DNA from: JAFMDF01 sp039024375
Lineage (GTDB): Bacteria > Bacteroidota > Bacteroidia > Chitinophagales > Saprospiraceae
NCBI GenBank assembly: GCA_039024375.1
Contig: JBCCQK010000313.1
Coordinates: 1-9,883 of the forward strand
Length of the DNA: 9,883 nt
Direction of reading: 5' to 3'
The notes beneath the pieces were generated by a model that did no database searches, was not told the origin of the DNA, and saw only the letters and a list, made by a program, of their open reading frames with translations. The position numbers and the translations under genes are program-made. This document shows, in pieces, positions 1 through 6,071 of the stretch; positions within the stretch are counted from its first letter, which is position 1; the number at the start of each line of letters is the position of its first letter.

Positions 1-1
1 A

Positions 2-1219
2 GAACAAGCACTTTCGGAAGGGATGAAAACGGGCTACATCGGTTTTGACCCAACTGCCCCATCATTGACAATTGGTAATTTTGTGCAAATTATGTTGCTG
101 AAATTATTCCAATTATCGGGACACAAACCCATTGTTTTGATGGGTGGCGCAACGGGACGGGTAGGTGACCCTTCTGGAAAAAACAAAGAAAGAGTTTTAA
201 AATCGTACAGTGAACTCGACCGAAATTTGCAATTTCAATCCAAGCAATTCGGTAAGTTTTTAGATTTCGACGGCGTGGATAATAAGGCCGAGATGGTTAA
301 TAATATTGACTTTTATAAAAACATGAACGTCCTCGATTTTCTTCGAGACGTTGGCAAAACCTTGACGGTCAATTATATGACCTCTAAGGAGTCCGTCAAA
401 AAAAGAGTGGAAACGGGTTTGTCTTTCACCGAATTTAGCTACCAATTGCTACAAGCCTACGATTTCCAATGTTTATACGAAACCAAACAGGTTATTCTAC
501 AAATGGGCGGTTCCGACCAGTGGGGAAATATCACTTCGGGTACTGAGTTTATCCGTAGAAATGCGGGCGGTAAAGCCTTTGCACTAACCACTCCCCTACT
601 GACCAAAGCGGATGGGGCTAAATTTGGTAAATCCGAAGCGGGCAATATTTGGTTAGACTCCAATATGACTTCGCCCTACAAGTTTTACCAATTCTGGATT
701 AACGCCGACGACCGAGATTTACCTAAATTCACTAGATACTTTACGCTAAAATCTCGTCAAGAGGTCGAGCAGATGGAGCAGGATTTGGCTGATAATCCAA
801 GAGAGATGAAGCGCTTGTTGGCCGAAGAATTGACCGTTCGAGTACATTCTCAAGCGGATTACGAGGCGGTTCTAAAAGTATCTGAGCTATTATTTAATAA
901 AAGGGCGAGTAAGGAAGCGCTATTTAGTTTAGACGAAAATGCTTTATCCACCGTAGCGGGCGAAATTCCTAGTTTCACCGTTGATAAACAGTTATTATCC
1001 GATGGCTTAAACATCGTTGATTTGATGGCCGAGGCGACTTCCATTGTCAATTCTAAAGGAGACGCTAGAAGGGCGATAAAGGGCGGTGCAGTTTCGGTCA
1101 ATAAAGATAAGGTGGGTTCGCACGAATTGACGATTGGTAGCGACGATTTACTGCACGATAAATACGTAATGGTAGAAAATGGGAAGAAGAATAAGGTGAT
1201 GATAGAGTTTACAAACTAA
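2..1219 (+). CDS. tyrS: Tyrosyl-tRNA synthetase, 5' end outside window
   Basis: This cytoplasmic class I aminoacyl-tRNA synthetase charges tRNA-Tyr with tyrosine using ATP. The frame is open from base 2, upstream of the ATG at 23, so the true start lies before the window. About 405 residues are visible, and family length suggests roughly 20-30 are missing. Counting from the ATG at 23, visible family signatures are GFDPTAPSL (residues 7-15), GGATGRVGDPSGK, the tyrosine-pocket segment FSYQLLQAYDF, GGSDQWGNIT, and a KMSKS-type loop KFGKS. The C-terminal ~70 residues contain the S4-like RNA-binding segment (GDARRAIKGGAVSVN). The HIGH motif reads TIGN (bases 68-79), so the first histidine is replaced; asparagine at the last position is tolerated in the family. 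All other signatures are intact, so I expect a working enzyme. The next gene starts 13 nt downstream, suggesting cotranscription. Confidence 0.96.
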   Translation, partial: EQALSEGMKTGYIGFDPTAPSLTIGNFVQIMLLKLFQLSGHKPIVLMGGATGRVGDPSGKNKERVLKSYSELDRNLQFQSKQFGKFLDFDGVDNKAEMVNNIDFYKNMNVLDFLRDVGKTLTVNYMTSKESVKKRVETGLSFTEFSYQLLQAYDFQCLYETKQVILQMGGSDQWGNITSGTEFIRRNAGGKAFALTTPLLTKADGAKFGKSEAGNIWLDSNMTSPYKFYQFWINADDRDLPKFTRYFTLKSRQEVEQMEQDLADNPREMKRLLAEELTVRVHSQADYEAVLKVSELLFNKRASKEALFSLDENALSTVAGEIPSFTVDKQLLSDGLNIVDLMAEATSIVNSKGDARRAIKGGAVSVNKDKVGSHELTIGSDDLLHDKYVMVENGKKNKVMIEFTN

Positions 1220-1232
1220 AACCCCATAATAC

Positions 1233-2609
1233 ATGACTATCAAAGGCAAACTAACGCTCCCGCAACTGCAAGAATTGGTCGCTTCCGAAGCGATTGAAAC
1301 CATCGTCGTTGCCTTTACGGACCACTACGGCCGCATGGTTGGCAAACGCTTTGATGCCGAATTTTTCCTAGAATCAGCAGTCAAGGATGGAACGCACGGT
1401 TGCGACTATTTGCTGACCACCGATATGGAAATGGAACCCATTGAAGGCTACGATTTTGCCAATTGGGAATTGGGCTACGGAGATTTTCATTTGGTCCCCG
1501 ATTTGAATACCCTACGCATCGCTAGTTGGTTAGATAAAACGGCTTTAGTCATCTGCGACGTGCAAAACGAAAAGACCCACGAATGGGTGGACATTGCCCC
1601 GCGGTCGATTCTACAAAAACAACTTTCTACGGCTCAAAAATCTGGTTATCAATGCTTTGCCGCTTCCGAACTAGAATACTATCTATTCGAAAATAATTAC
1701 CGACAAGCCTTCGAACAACAATACCATGACCTTAAACCTGTCGGTTGGTATTTAGAAGATTACCATATTTTACAAGGTACCAGAACCGAACATTTTACTG
1801 CTGCCGCTCGAAGACACCTCAAAAAATCGGGTGTTCCCGTCGAAAATTCCAAAGGCGAATGGGGCTTGGGGCAGCACGAATTGAACGTTCGCTATGCCAA
1901 CATTTTGGAAATGGCCGACCGCCATACGGTCTACAAGCAGTGTTTAAAAGAACTGGCCGATTCGATGGGATTGTCCGTTACCTTCATGGCCAAATTTCAC
2001 GAGAACCGAGCGGGTTCGAGTTGCCATATTCATATTAGTTTGTGGAAGGACGGACAAAATGCCTTTGCGGGTAACCAAACTTTTGGTCCCGTACAAGGGT
2101 CGAACATTTTTAAATGGTTTTTAGGCGGATGGATAAAAAATGCGGCGGATGTTATGCCTTTTTACGCACCAACGGTCAACAGCTACAAACGCTACGTAGA
2201 TGCCTCTTGGGCGCCCACCAAGTTAGCGTGGAGCTACGATAATCGAACGGCTGGCTTCAGGGTAGTCGGAAAAGGGAAAAGTTTGCGTATTGAGTGTCGC
2301 ATACCCGGTGCAGATTGTAATCCGTACTTGGCTTTTGCGGCTTCTTTAGCCTGTGGGTTAAACGGTATTAAAAATAAAATCGAACCACCTAACATTTTCG
2401 AAGGAGACGTGTATGCGGCCAATGAATTACCAAGTGTCCCCAAAACTTTGAAGGTAGCAACGGAACGTTTTGCCAATAGCACGTTCAACAAAGAAGTTTT
2501 TGGCGAACGAGTCGTTAAACATTATACGCACCATTTTCGGATGGAACAAGCTGCCTACGACAAGGCAGTTACAGATTGGGAGCGAAAGCGGTATTTTGAA
2601 CAGATATAA
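1233..2609 (+). CDS. Glutamine-synthetase-like gamma-glutamyl amine ligase (GlnA4/PuuA type)
   Basis: The 458-residue protein belongs to the GSI-like ligases that join the glutamate gamma-carboxyl to an amine using ATP. Visible core motifs are the beta-grasp start (VAFTDHYGRMVGKR, 26-39), metal ligands in ASELEYYLF (E146/E148), GEWGLGQHELN (E209, E216), the nucleotide/metal segment GSSCHIHISL (H265, H267), NRTAGFR (337-343), and LRIECRIPGADCNPYLA (351-367). The loop holding the ammonium-binding Asp of true glutamine synthetase (DGSS-type) is not recognisable near residues 45-65, which favours an organic amine over ammonia (inference). Family members with known roles include PuuA (putrescine) and actinobacterial GlnA3/GlnA4 (polyamines/ethanolamine). 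The following SDR and ALDH match the mycobacterial glnA4 neighbourhood, so an amino alcohol or similar amine is the best guess. The ATG at 1233 follows an A-rich leader; no Shine-Dalgarno is seen. Ammonia-dependent glutamine synthesis is less likely. Confidence 0.87.
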   Translation: MTIKGKLTLPQLQELVASEAIETIVVAFTDHYGRMVGKRFDAEFFLESAVKDGTHGCDYLLTTDMEMEPIEGYDFANWELGYGDFHLVPDLNTLRIASWLDKTALVICDVQNEKTHEWVDIAPRSILQKQLSTAQKSGYQCFAASELEYYLFENNYRQAFEQQYHDLKPVGWYLEDYHILQGTRTEHFTAAARRHLKKSGVPVENSKGEWGLGQHELNVRYANILEMADRHTVYKQCLKELADSMGLSVTFMAKFHENRAGSSCHIHISLWKDGQNAFAGNQTFGPVQGSNIFKWFLGGWIKNAADVMPFYAPTVNSYKRYVDASWAPTKLAWSYDNRTAGFRVVGKGKSLRIECRIPGADCNPYLAFAASLACGLNGIKNKIEPPNIFEGDVYAANELPSVPKTLKVATERFANSTFNKEVFGERVVKHYTHHFRMEQAAYDKAVTDWERKRYFEQI

Positions 2610-2618
2610 AATGATAGC

Positions 2619-3392
2619 ATGAGATTAAAAAATAAAGTAGCCCTCATCACGGGCGGAGGTAACGGCATCGGCAAAGAGACCTGCTTGTTATTCGCCCAAG
2701 AAGGCGCAAAAGTCGTCGTTTCGGATATTGACAAAGCGGCGGGCAAAGCGGTCGTCAAACAAATCAACAAAGCGGGTGGAACGGCAGTTTTTGTACGTGC
2801 GGACGTGTCCAAAGCCAAGCACTGCAAAAAAATGGTTGATTTGGCGGAAGATACCTTCGGTGCCCTGCATATCCTTTTTAATAATGCGGGCATCATGCAT
2901 TCGGACGATGGCGACGCCGAATCGACCGAGGAGAATATTTGGGATTTGACGATGAACATCAACGTAAAAGGCGTCTTTTTGGGTTGCAAATACGGAATCC
3001 CATTAATCAAAAAGTCGGGCGGTGGGTCGATTATTAATACCGCTTCTTTTGTGGCCCATTTGGGGGCGGCCACTTCCCAATTGGCCTATACTTCTAGCAA
3101 AGGAGCTGTTTTGGCGATGTCTCGTGAATTGGCCATCATTCATGCCCGAGAAAATATTCGAGTCAACGCTTTAAGTCCAGGCCCACTGCGTACGGAGTTG
3201 TTAATGAAGTTCTTGAACACGGACGCCAAAAAGCAAAGACGATTGGTACACGTCCCAATGGGCAGATTTGGCGAGGCAAAAGAAATGGCCTACGCCGCTT
3301 TGTACCTCGCTTCCGACGAATCTTCTTTTACCACGGGTACTGAATTTTTAGTGGATGGAGGCATCACCGCCGCCTACGTAACCCCCGAATAA
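2619..3392 (+). CDS. Short-chain dehydrogenase/reductase, probable NAD-dependent alcohol dehydrogenase of the amine pathway
   Basis: This 257-residue classical SDR has the Rossmann motif TGGGNGIG (11-18), an acidic residue at the end of beta-2 (D36) that favours NAD over NADP, NNAG (88-91), the tetrad Asn in NVKG (N115), a catalytic-type serine at S143, and YTSSK (Y157, K161). The C-terminus LVDGGITAAYVTPE is an extended SDR tail resembling, from memory, the SDRs found beside GlnA4-type ligases. Automatic annotation would probably call it 3-oxoacyl-ACP reductase or glucose dehydrogenase. Its position between the amine ligase (9 nt upstream) and an aldehyde dehydrogenase (one shared base) supports oxidation of a gamma-glutamylated amino alcohol to the aldehyde; that substrate is inferred. 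The leader reads ATGATAGC just before the ATG, close to ATAATAGC before gcvT. No Shine-Dalgarno motif is visible. Confidence 0.9.
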   Translation: MRLKNKVALITGGGNGIGKETCLLFAQEGAKVVVSDIDKAAGKAVVKQINKAGGTAVFVRADVSKAKHCKKMVDLAEDTFGALHILFNNAGIMHSDDGDAESTEENIWDLTMNINVKGVFLGCKYGIPLIKKSGGGSIINTASFVAHLGAATSQLAYTSSKGAVLAMSRELAIIHARENIRVNALSPGPLRTELLMKFLNTDAKKQRRLVHVPMGRFGEAKEMAYAALYLASDESSFTTGTEFLVDGGITAAYVTPE

Positions 3393-4780
3393 TGAGCCGA
3401 ACCTTTCAAACCATTAGTCCTATTGACGGCAGCGTGTACCTTGAAAAGTCTTTCGCGGACAATACGGAGATTGAAGAGGCGCTTGCTTTCGCAAAAGCCG
3501 CCCAAAAAAATTGGCGACAAACATCTATCGCCGACCGAGCGGCCGTTTGCCGAAAGGTAGTCGAATATTTTGTGGCCAATGCCGATGAAATGGCGCTCGA
3601 ACTGACCCACCAAATGGGTCGTCCAATTCGCTACACGCCCTTCGAAATTACCAAAGGATTCAAAGAACGGGCGGATTACATGATTGACCTCGCTGCTTCG
3701 GCTTTGGCCAACGAATACCCAACTAAAATAGCTGGTTTTCATCGTTTTATCCAAAGAGACCCGCTAGGCACCGTTCTTGTCTTAGCTCCTTGGAATTATC
3801 CCTATTTGACTTCGGTCAACGCCATTATTCCAGCAATTATGGCGGGAAATACGGTAGTTTTAAAACACGCGTTGCAAACGCCGCTTTGCGCCGAACGCTA
3901 CGCCGAGGCCTTTGCTTACGCTAATGCGCCTAAAGGAGTTTTTCAATTCTTGCACATTGACCACGACCAAGTAGCGCAAGTTATTCAAGACAAACGAATT
4001 GATTTTGTGGCCTTTACGGGTTCCGTAGCCGGTGGAAAAGCCGTTCAAAAAGCGATTGGCAACCGCTTTATTACCGCAGGTTTGGAATTGGGAGGAAAAG
4101 ACCCCGCTTACGTTCGAGCGGACGCCAACCTAGCTAACGCTGTGGAAAATTTAGTCGATGGCGCTTTCTTCAATTCGGGGCAATCTTGTTGTGGCATTGA
4201 GCGGATTTACGTACACGAGTCTCTTTTCCAATCCTTCGTGGACGGTTTTGTCGATTTAACAAAAACGTATGTTCTCGGAAATCCATTGGAAGAAACCACC
4301 ACCTTAGGCCCAATGGTGCGAACAAGTTCGGCGCAATTTGCGCAGCAACAAATCGAACAAGCGATTGCTAAAGGGGCTAATTCGTTGGTTGACCTTAGTC
4401 ATTTTCCCAAACACCAATCGGGAACGCCTTACTTTGCTCCACAAGTATTGACCAACGTCAACCACACCATGGATTTGATGCAAACGGAAACCTTCGCCCC
4501 CGTCGTCGGTATCATGCCCGTAAAATCAGACGAAGAAGCTATTCAATTGATGAACGATAGTCAGTATGGTCTCACCGCTTCCGTGTGGACACAAAATCAA
4601 AACGAAGCCATTGCTATCGGTCAAGCCGTAGAAACGGGTACTTTTTTTATGAATCGCTGTGATTATTTGGACCCCGCTTTGGCTTGGACGGGTGTCAAAA
4701 ATAGTGGAAGGGGCTGTACCTTATCAAAATTGGGCTACGAAGTACTAACCCGACCGAAGTCTTTTCATTTGAGGAGTTAG
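3392..4780 (+). CDS. NAD(P)-dependent aldehyde dehydrogenase (AldC-like)
   Basis: The 462-residue protein is a full-length ALDH-superfamily enzyme that oxidises an aldehyde to a carboxylic acid. Visible catalytic features are the oxyanion Asn in PWNYP (N135), cofactor-site lysine in VVLKHA (K158), FTGS (208-211), the general base in LELGGKDP (E232), the nucleophile in GQSCCGIER (C266), and ETFAPVV (366-372). A second cysteine, C267, follows the nucleophile directly. The ATG overlaps the SDR stop by one base (TAATG), implying translational coupling. The gene set matches mycobacterial glnA4-aldC-SDR, so the likely substrate is a gamma-glutamyl-aminoaldehyde (inference); a general or betaine-aldehyde-like activity cannot be excluded. 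The stop codon TAG lies inside the first unit of a heptanucleotide repeat, so the last codons border repeat-derived DNA. Confidence 0.92.
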   Translation: MSRTFQTISPIDGSVYLEKSFADNTEIEEALAFAKAAQKNWRQTSIADRAAVCRKVVEYFVANADEMALELTHQMGRPIRYTPFEITKGFKERADYMIDLAASALANEYPTKIAGFHRFIQRDPLGTVLVLAPWNYPYLTSVNAIIPAIMAGNTVVLKHALQTPLCAERYAEAFAYANAPKGVFQFLHIDHDQVAQVIQDKRIDFVAFTGSVAGGKAVQKAIGNRFITAGLELGGKDPAYVRADANLANAVENLVDGAFFNSGQSCCGIERIYVHESLFQSFVDGFVDLTKTYVLGNPLEETTTLGPMVRTSSAQFAQQQIEQAIAKGANSLVDLSHFPKHQSGTPYFAPQVLTNVNHTMDLMQTETFAPVVGIMPVKSDEEAIQLMNDSQYGLTASVWTQNQNEAIAIGQAVETGTFFMNRCDYLDPALAWTGVKNSGRGCTLSKLGYEVLTRPKSFHLRS

Positions 4781-4811
4781 TGACTGGTGATTCGTAATTA
4801 GTAACTAGTAT
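4777..4811 (+). repeat. Heptanucleotide repeat array, five units
   Basis: Five consecutive 7-mers fit YTRGTGA with drift. The first two are TTAGTGA and CTGGTGA; the later ones replace the G at position 5 with A. The first unit overlaps the ALDH stop codon (TAG, 4778-4780). Heptanucleotide repeats of similar appearance are known as STRRs in filamentous cyanobacteria; a shared origin is not implied. Confidence 0.8.
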
Positions 4812-4840
4812 TTTATTTCAAAAGCTTTGATGCCTCAAAT

Positions 4841-4923
4841 GTAATCGCCAAATTCATTTGGCTGATTCTTAACTAGTTCATAATCAGCATTTTTTGAACC
4901 TGCCAAATAAATTTGGCGGTTAC
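4841..4923. repeat. Inner inverted repeat with two GCCAAAT palindromes
   Basis: The arms 4841-4868 and 4896-4923 match in inverted orientation at 24 of 28 bases, separated by 27 nt. Each arm contains a 16-nt palindrome of GCCAAAT, 2 nt, ATTTGGC (4847-4862 with TC in the centre, 4902-4917 with AA). In RNA or single-stranded DNA this could form either one long stem or two small hairpins around a third hairpin at 4861-4888. Confidence 0.8.
4861..4895 (+). terminator. Possible rho-independent terminator after the amine operon
   Basis: GCTGATT (4861-4867) pairs perfectly with AATCAGC (4882-4888). The loop contains the self-complementary AACTAGTT (4871-4878), and the hairpin is followed by ATTTTTT (4889-4895). 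It is about 80 nt past the ALDH stop, a reasonable place to end transcription of the tyrS–ALDH run. The stem is short and AT-rich and lies inside a larger inverted repeat, so the assignment is tentative. Confidence 0.4.
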
Positions 4924-4952
4924 GTTTAACTCCTATCAATTATGCTCACATA

Positions 4953-4987
4953 GCACTAGTCACTAATCACCAGTCACTAATTACTAA
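4953..4987 (-). repeat. Heptanucleotide repeat array, five units, inverted
   Basis: Five heptamers are in reverse orientation relative to 4777-4811. On the + strand they read as TCACTAA and TCACCAG type units. This array forms the right outer arm of the nested element, and its last two bases overlap the AAAAAC leader of the kelch gene. Confidence 0.8.
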
Positions 4988-5003
4988 AAACAAAAACAAA
5001 AAC
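4986..5003 (+). promoter_or_regulatory. AAAAAC ×3 A-rich translation leader
   Basis: Three perfect tandem copies of AAAAAC end exactly at the base before the kelch ATG (5004). No Shine-Dalgarno motif is present. In Bacteroidota, adenine-rich unstructured DNA just upstream of the start codon is known to favour translation initiation, so this tract supports the chosen start. As a short tandem repeat, its copy number could vary. Confidence 0.55.
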
Positions 5004-6008
5004 ATGACAAAACGAACCAATTTTCTATTTCTTCTCTTCCTTCCACTATTCTGGTACTGCTCTAGCTCCCAACAATTATCCGTGGCCAACCTTGAGAAAG
5101 GTCAGTGGACAAAATTAAAATCTGACGATGGCAGCCAACCCGTCAAACGGCACGAAGCTGCTTTTGTCGGCGTTAAAGATAAATTTTACCTAATCGGTGG
5201 TCGTCGGATGAATCCCGTCAGTATTTATGATACACAAACAAAAACGTGGACCAATGGAAGCGTTCCCCCTGTCGAGTTGCACCATTTTCAACCCGTTGTT
5301 TATCAAAACGATATTTACATTCTAGGCGCATTAACCGGTGGCTACCCAGGAGAAACACCCGTGGAACACATCTACATTTACGAAACGGCTACCGATAAAT
5401 GGAAAAGAGGAGCCGCTATTCCACAAAACCGATTGAGAGGCGGCGCAGGAACCGCATTGCTTGATAATAAAATCTATCTATCGTGCGGCATCAAAGATGG
5501 ACACCGTGGTGACCACAAAAGCTGGCTAGATGTATATGACTTGAAAACGGGCGAATGGACGCAATTACCCGATGCGCCCAGACCAAGGGACCATTTTCAA
5601 TCGGTCATTGCCGACGGAAAATTGTATAATGTAGGGGGCCGCACAACCATTGCCGCCCAAAATCCATTTAAGCATACGATTGGCGAAGTGGATGTATTTG
5701 ATTTTGCGACCAAAACGTGGTCAACTATAAAAGACCTGATTCCTACGCAACGAGCAGGTAACTTTACGTTATTATTAGGTGAGGAAATCTTAGTCTTGGG
5801 CGGAGAATCTTTTGCGCAACAAGCTGCTCATTCGGAAGTGGAAGCACTCAATACGCAGACGCACCGTTGGTCACAATTACCCAATCTTCCCGTAGGCCGA
5901 CACGGAACGGGAGCTGTTTTCTTTAACAAACGAATTTATACCGCCTCGGGCTGTGGAAATCGAGGTGGGAACCCCGAATTGTCCGATTTGTGGACTTTCT
6001 CGTTTTAG
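5004..6008 (+). CDS. Exported kelch-repeat beta-propeller protein, possible lipoprotein
   Basis: The 334-residue protein starts with a basic, strongly hydrophobic signal (MTKR, then residues 7-18) and a cysteine at C19 followed by SSSQQ. This is a possible lipoprotein signal, although WYC is a poor lipobox. From about residue 49 there are six kelch-like blades with Gly/Gly-Gly and a spaced Trp: GGRR…W82, G108…W133, CGIK…W185, GGRT…W239, GGES…W289 and GCGNRGG…W330. W35 may close the ring as the extra strand. This predicts a six-bladed propeller in the periplasm or on the cell surface. No catalytic residues are evident, so the role is unknown; kelch propellers usually bind protein or carbohydrate, and names such as galactose oxidase would be overcalls. 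The gene is bracketed by heptamer repeats on both sides and stands apart from its neighbours' pathways. Confidence 0.88.
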   Translation: MTKRTNFLFLLFLPLFWYCSSSQQLSVANLEKGQWTKLKSDDGSQPVKRHEAAFVGVKDKFYLIGGRRMNPVSIYDTQTKTWTNGSVPPVELHHFQPVVYQNDIYILGALTGGYPGETPVEHIYIYETATDKWKRGAAIPQNRLRGGAGTALLDNKIYLSCGIKDGHRGDHKSWLDVYDLKTGEWTQLPDAPRPRDHFQSVIADGKLYNVGGRTTIAAQNPFKHTIGEVDVFDFATKTWSTIKDLIPTQRAGNFTLLLGEEILVLGGESFAQQAAHSEVEALNTQTHRWSQLPNLPVGRHGTGAVFFNKRIYTASGCGNRGGNPELSDLWTFSF

Positions 6009-6057
6009 TGGTTGGTGATTAGCGACTGGTGACTAGTCACTAATTACCAGTCACTAT
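6005..6057. repeat. Converging heptanucleotide repeat array after kelch gene
   Basis: Four forward heptamers (6005-6032: TTAGTGG, TTGGTGA, and two more) meet a central CTAG (6033-6036), then three heptamers follow in reverse (6037-6057). The junction makes the palindrome TGACTAGTCA (6030-6039). The units are of the same family as those at 4777-4811 and 4953-4987. The first unit again overlaps a TAG stop codon (6006-6008). It could fold into an imperfect hairpin, but no T-run follows, so I do not call it a terminator. Confidence 0.75.
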
Positions 6058-6071
6058 CTAAAAATAATAGC

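Larger units (their letters stand above)
4777..4987. repeat. Nested inverted-repeat element with heptamer arms
   Basis: Almost the whole gap between the ALDH and kelch genes is one large imperfect inverted repeat of 211 bp. The outer arms are two 35-nt arrays of five heptamers each, at 4777-4811 and, inverted, at 4953-4987. They share the perfect 16-mer TTAGTGACTGGTGATT (4777-4792 against 4965-4980). The inner arms are 4841-4868 and 4896-4923, which match as inverted repeats at 24 of 28 positions. Each inner arm also holds its own short palindrome (4847-4862 and 4902-4917). No open reading frame is apparent. It resembles a non-coding MITE-like or REP-like element; mobility is only inferred, and no target-site duplication was recognised. 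Confidence 0.8.

Noticed and set aside
1745..2038. 97-codon frame on the plus strand inside the ligase gene
   Set aside because: It overlaps conserved catalytic segments of the glutamine-synthetase-like protein in another frame; no family features.
2555..3073. 172-codon open frame on the minus strand
   Set aside because: It lies opposite the end of the ligase gene and the SDR core, whose motifs are unambiguous; its translation has no recognisable domain and looks like a codon shadow.
3374..3754. 126-codon open frame on the minus strand
   Set aside because: It is fully explained as the antisense of the ALDH N-terminal region; no motif and no independent leader.
4908..4915. TAAATTTG, a match to the Bacteroidota -7 promoter element (TAnnTTTG)
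   Set aside because: It is part of the GCCAAAT palindrome, and no TTTG -33 element sits at the right distance, so the match may come from the repeat.
4777..6057. CRISPR-like array
   Set aside because: Units are 7 bp, contiguous, degenerate and inverted, with no spacers and no cas genes.
6009..6071. Glycine riboswitch ahead of gcvT
   Set aside because: The leader is only 63 nt, mostly heptamer repeat, and lacks the paired glycine-aptamer core.
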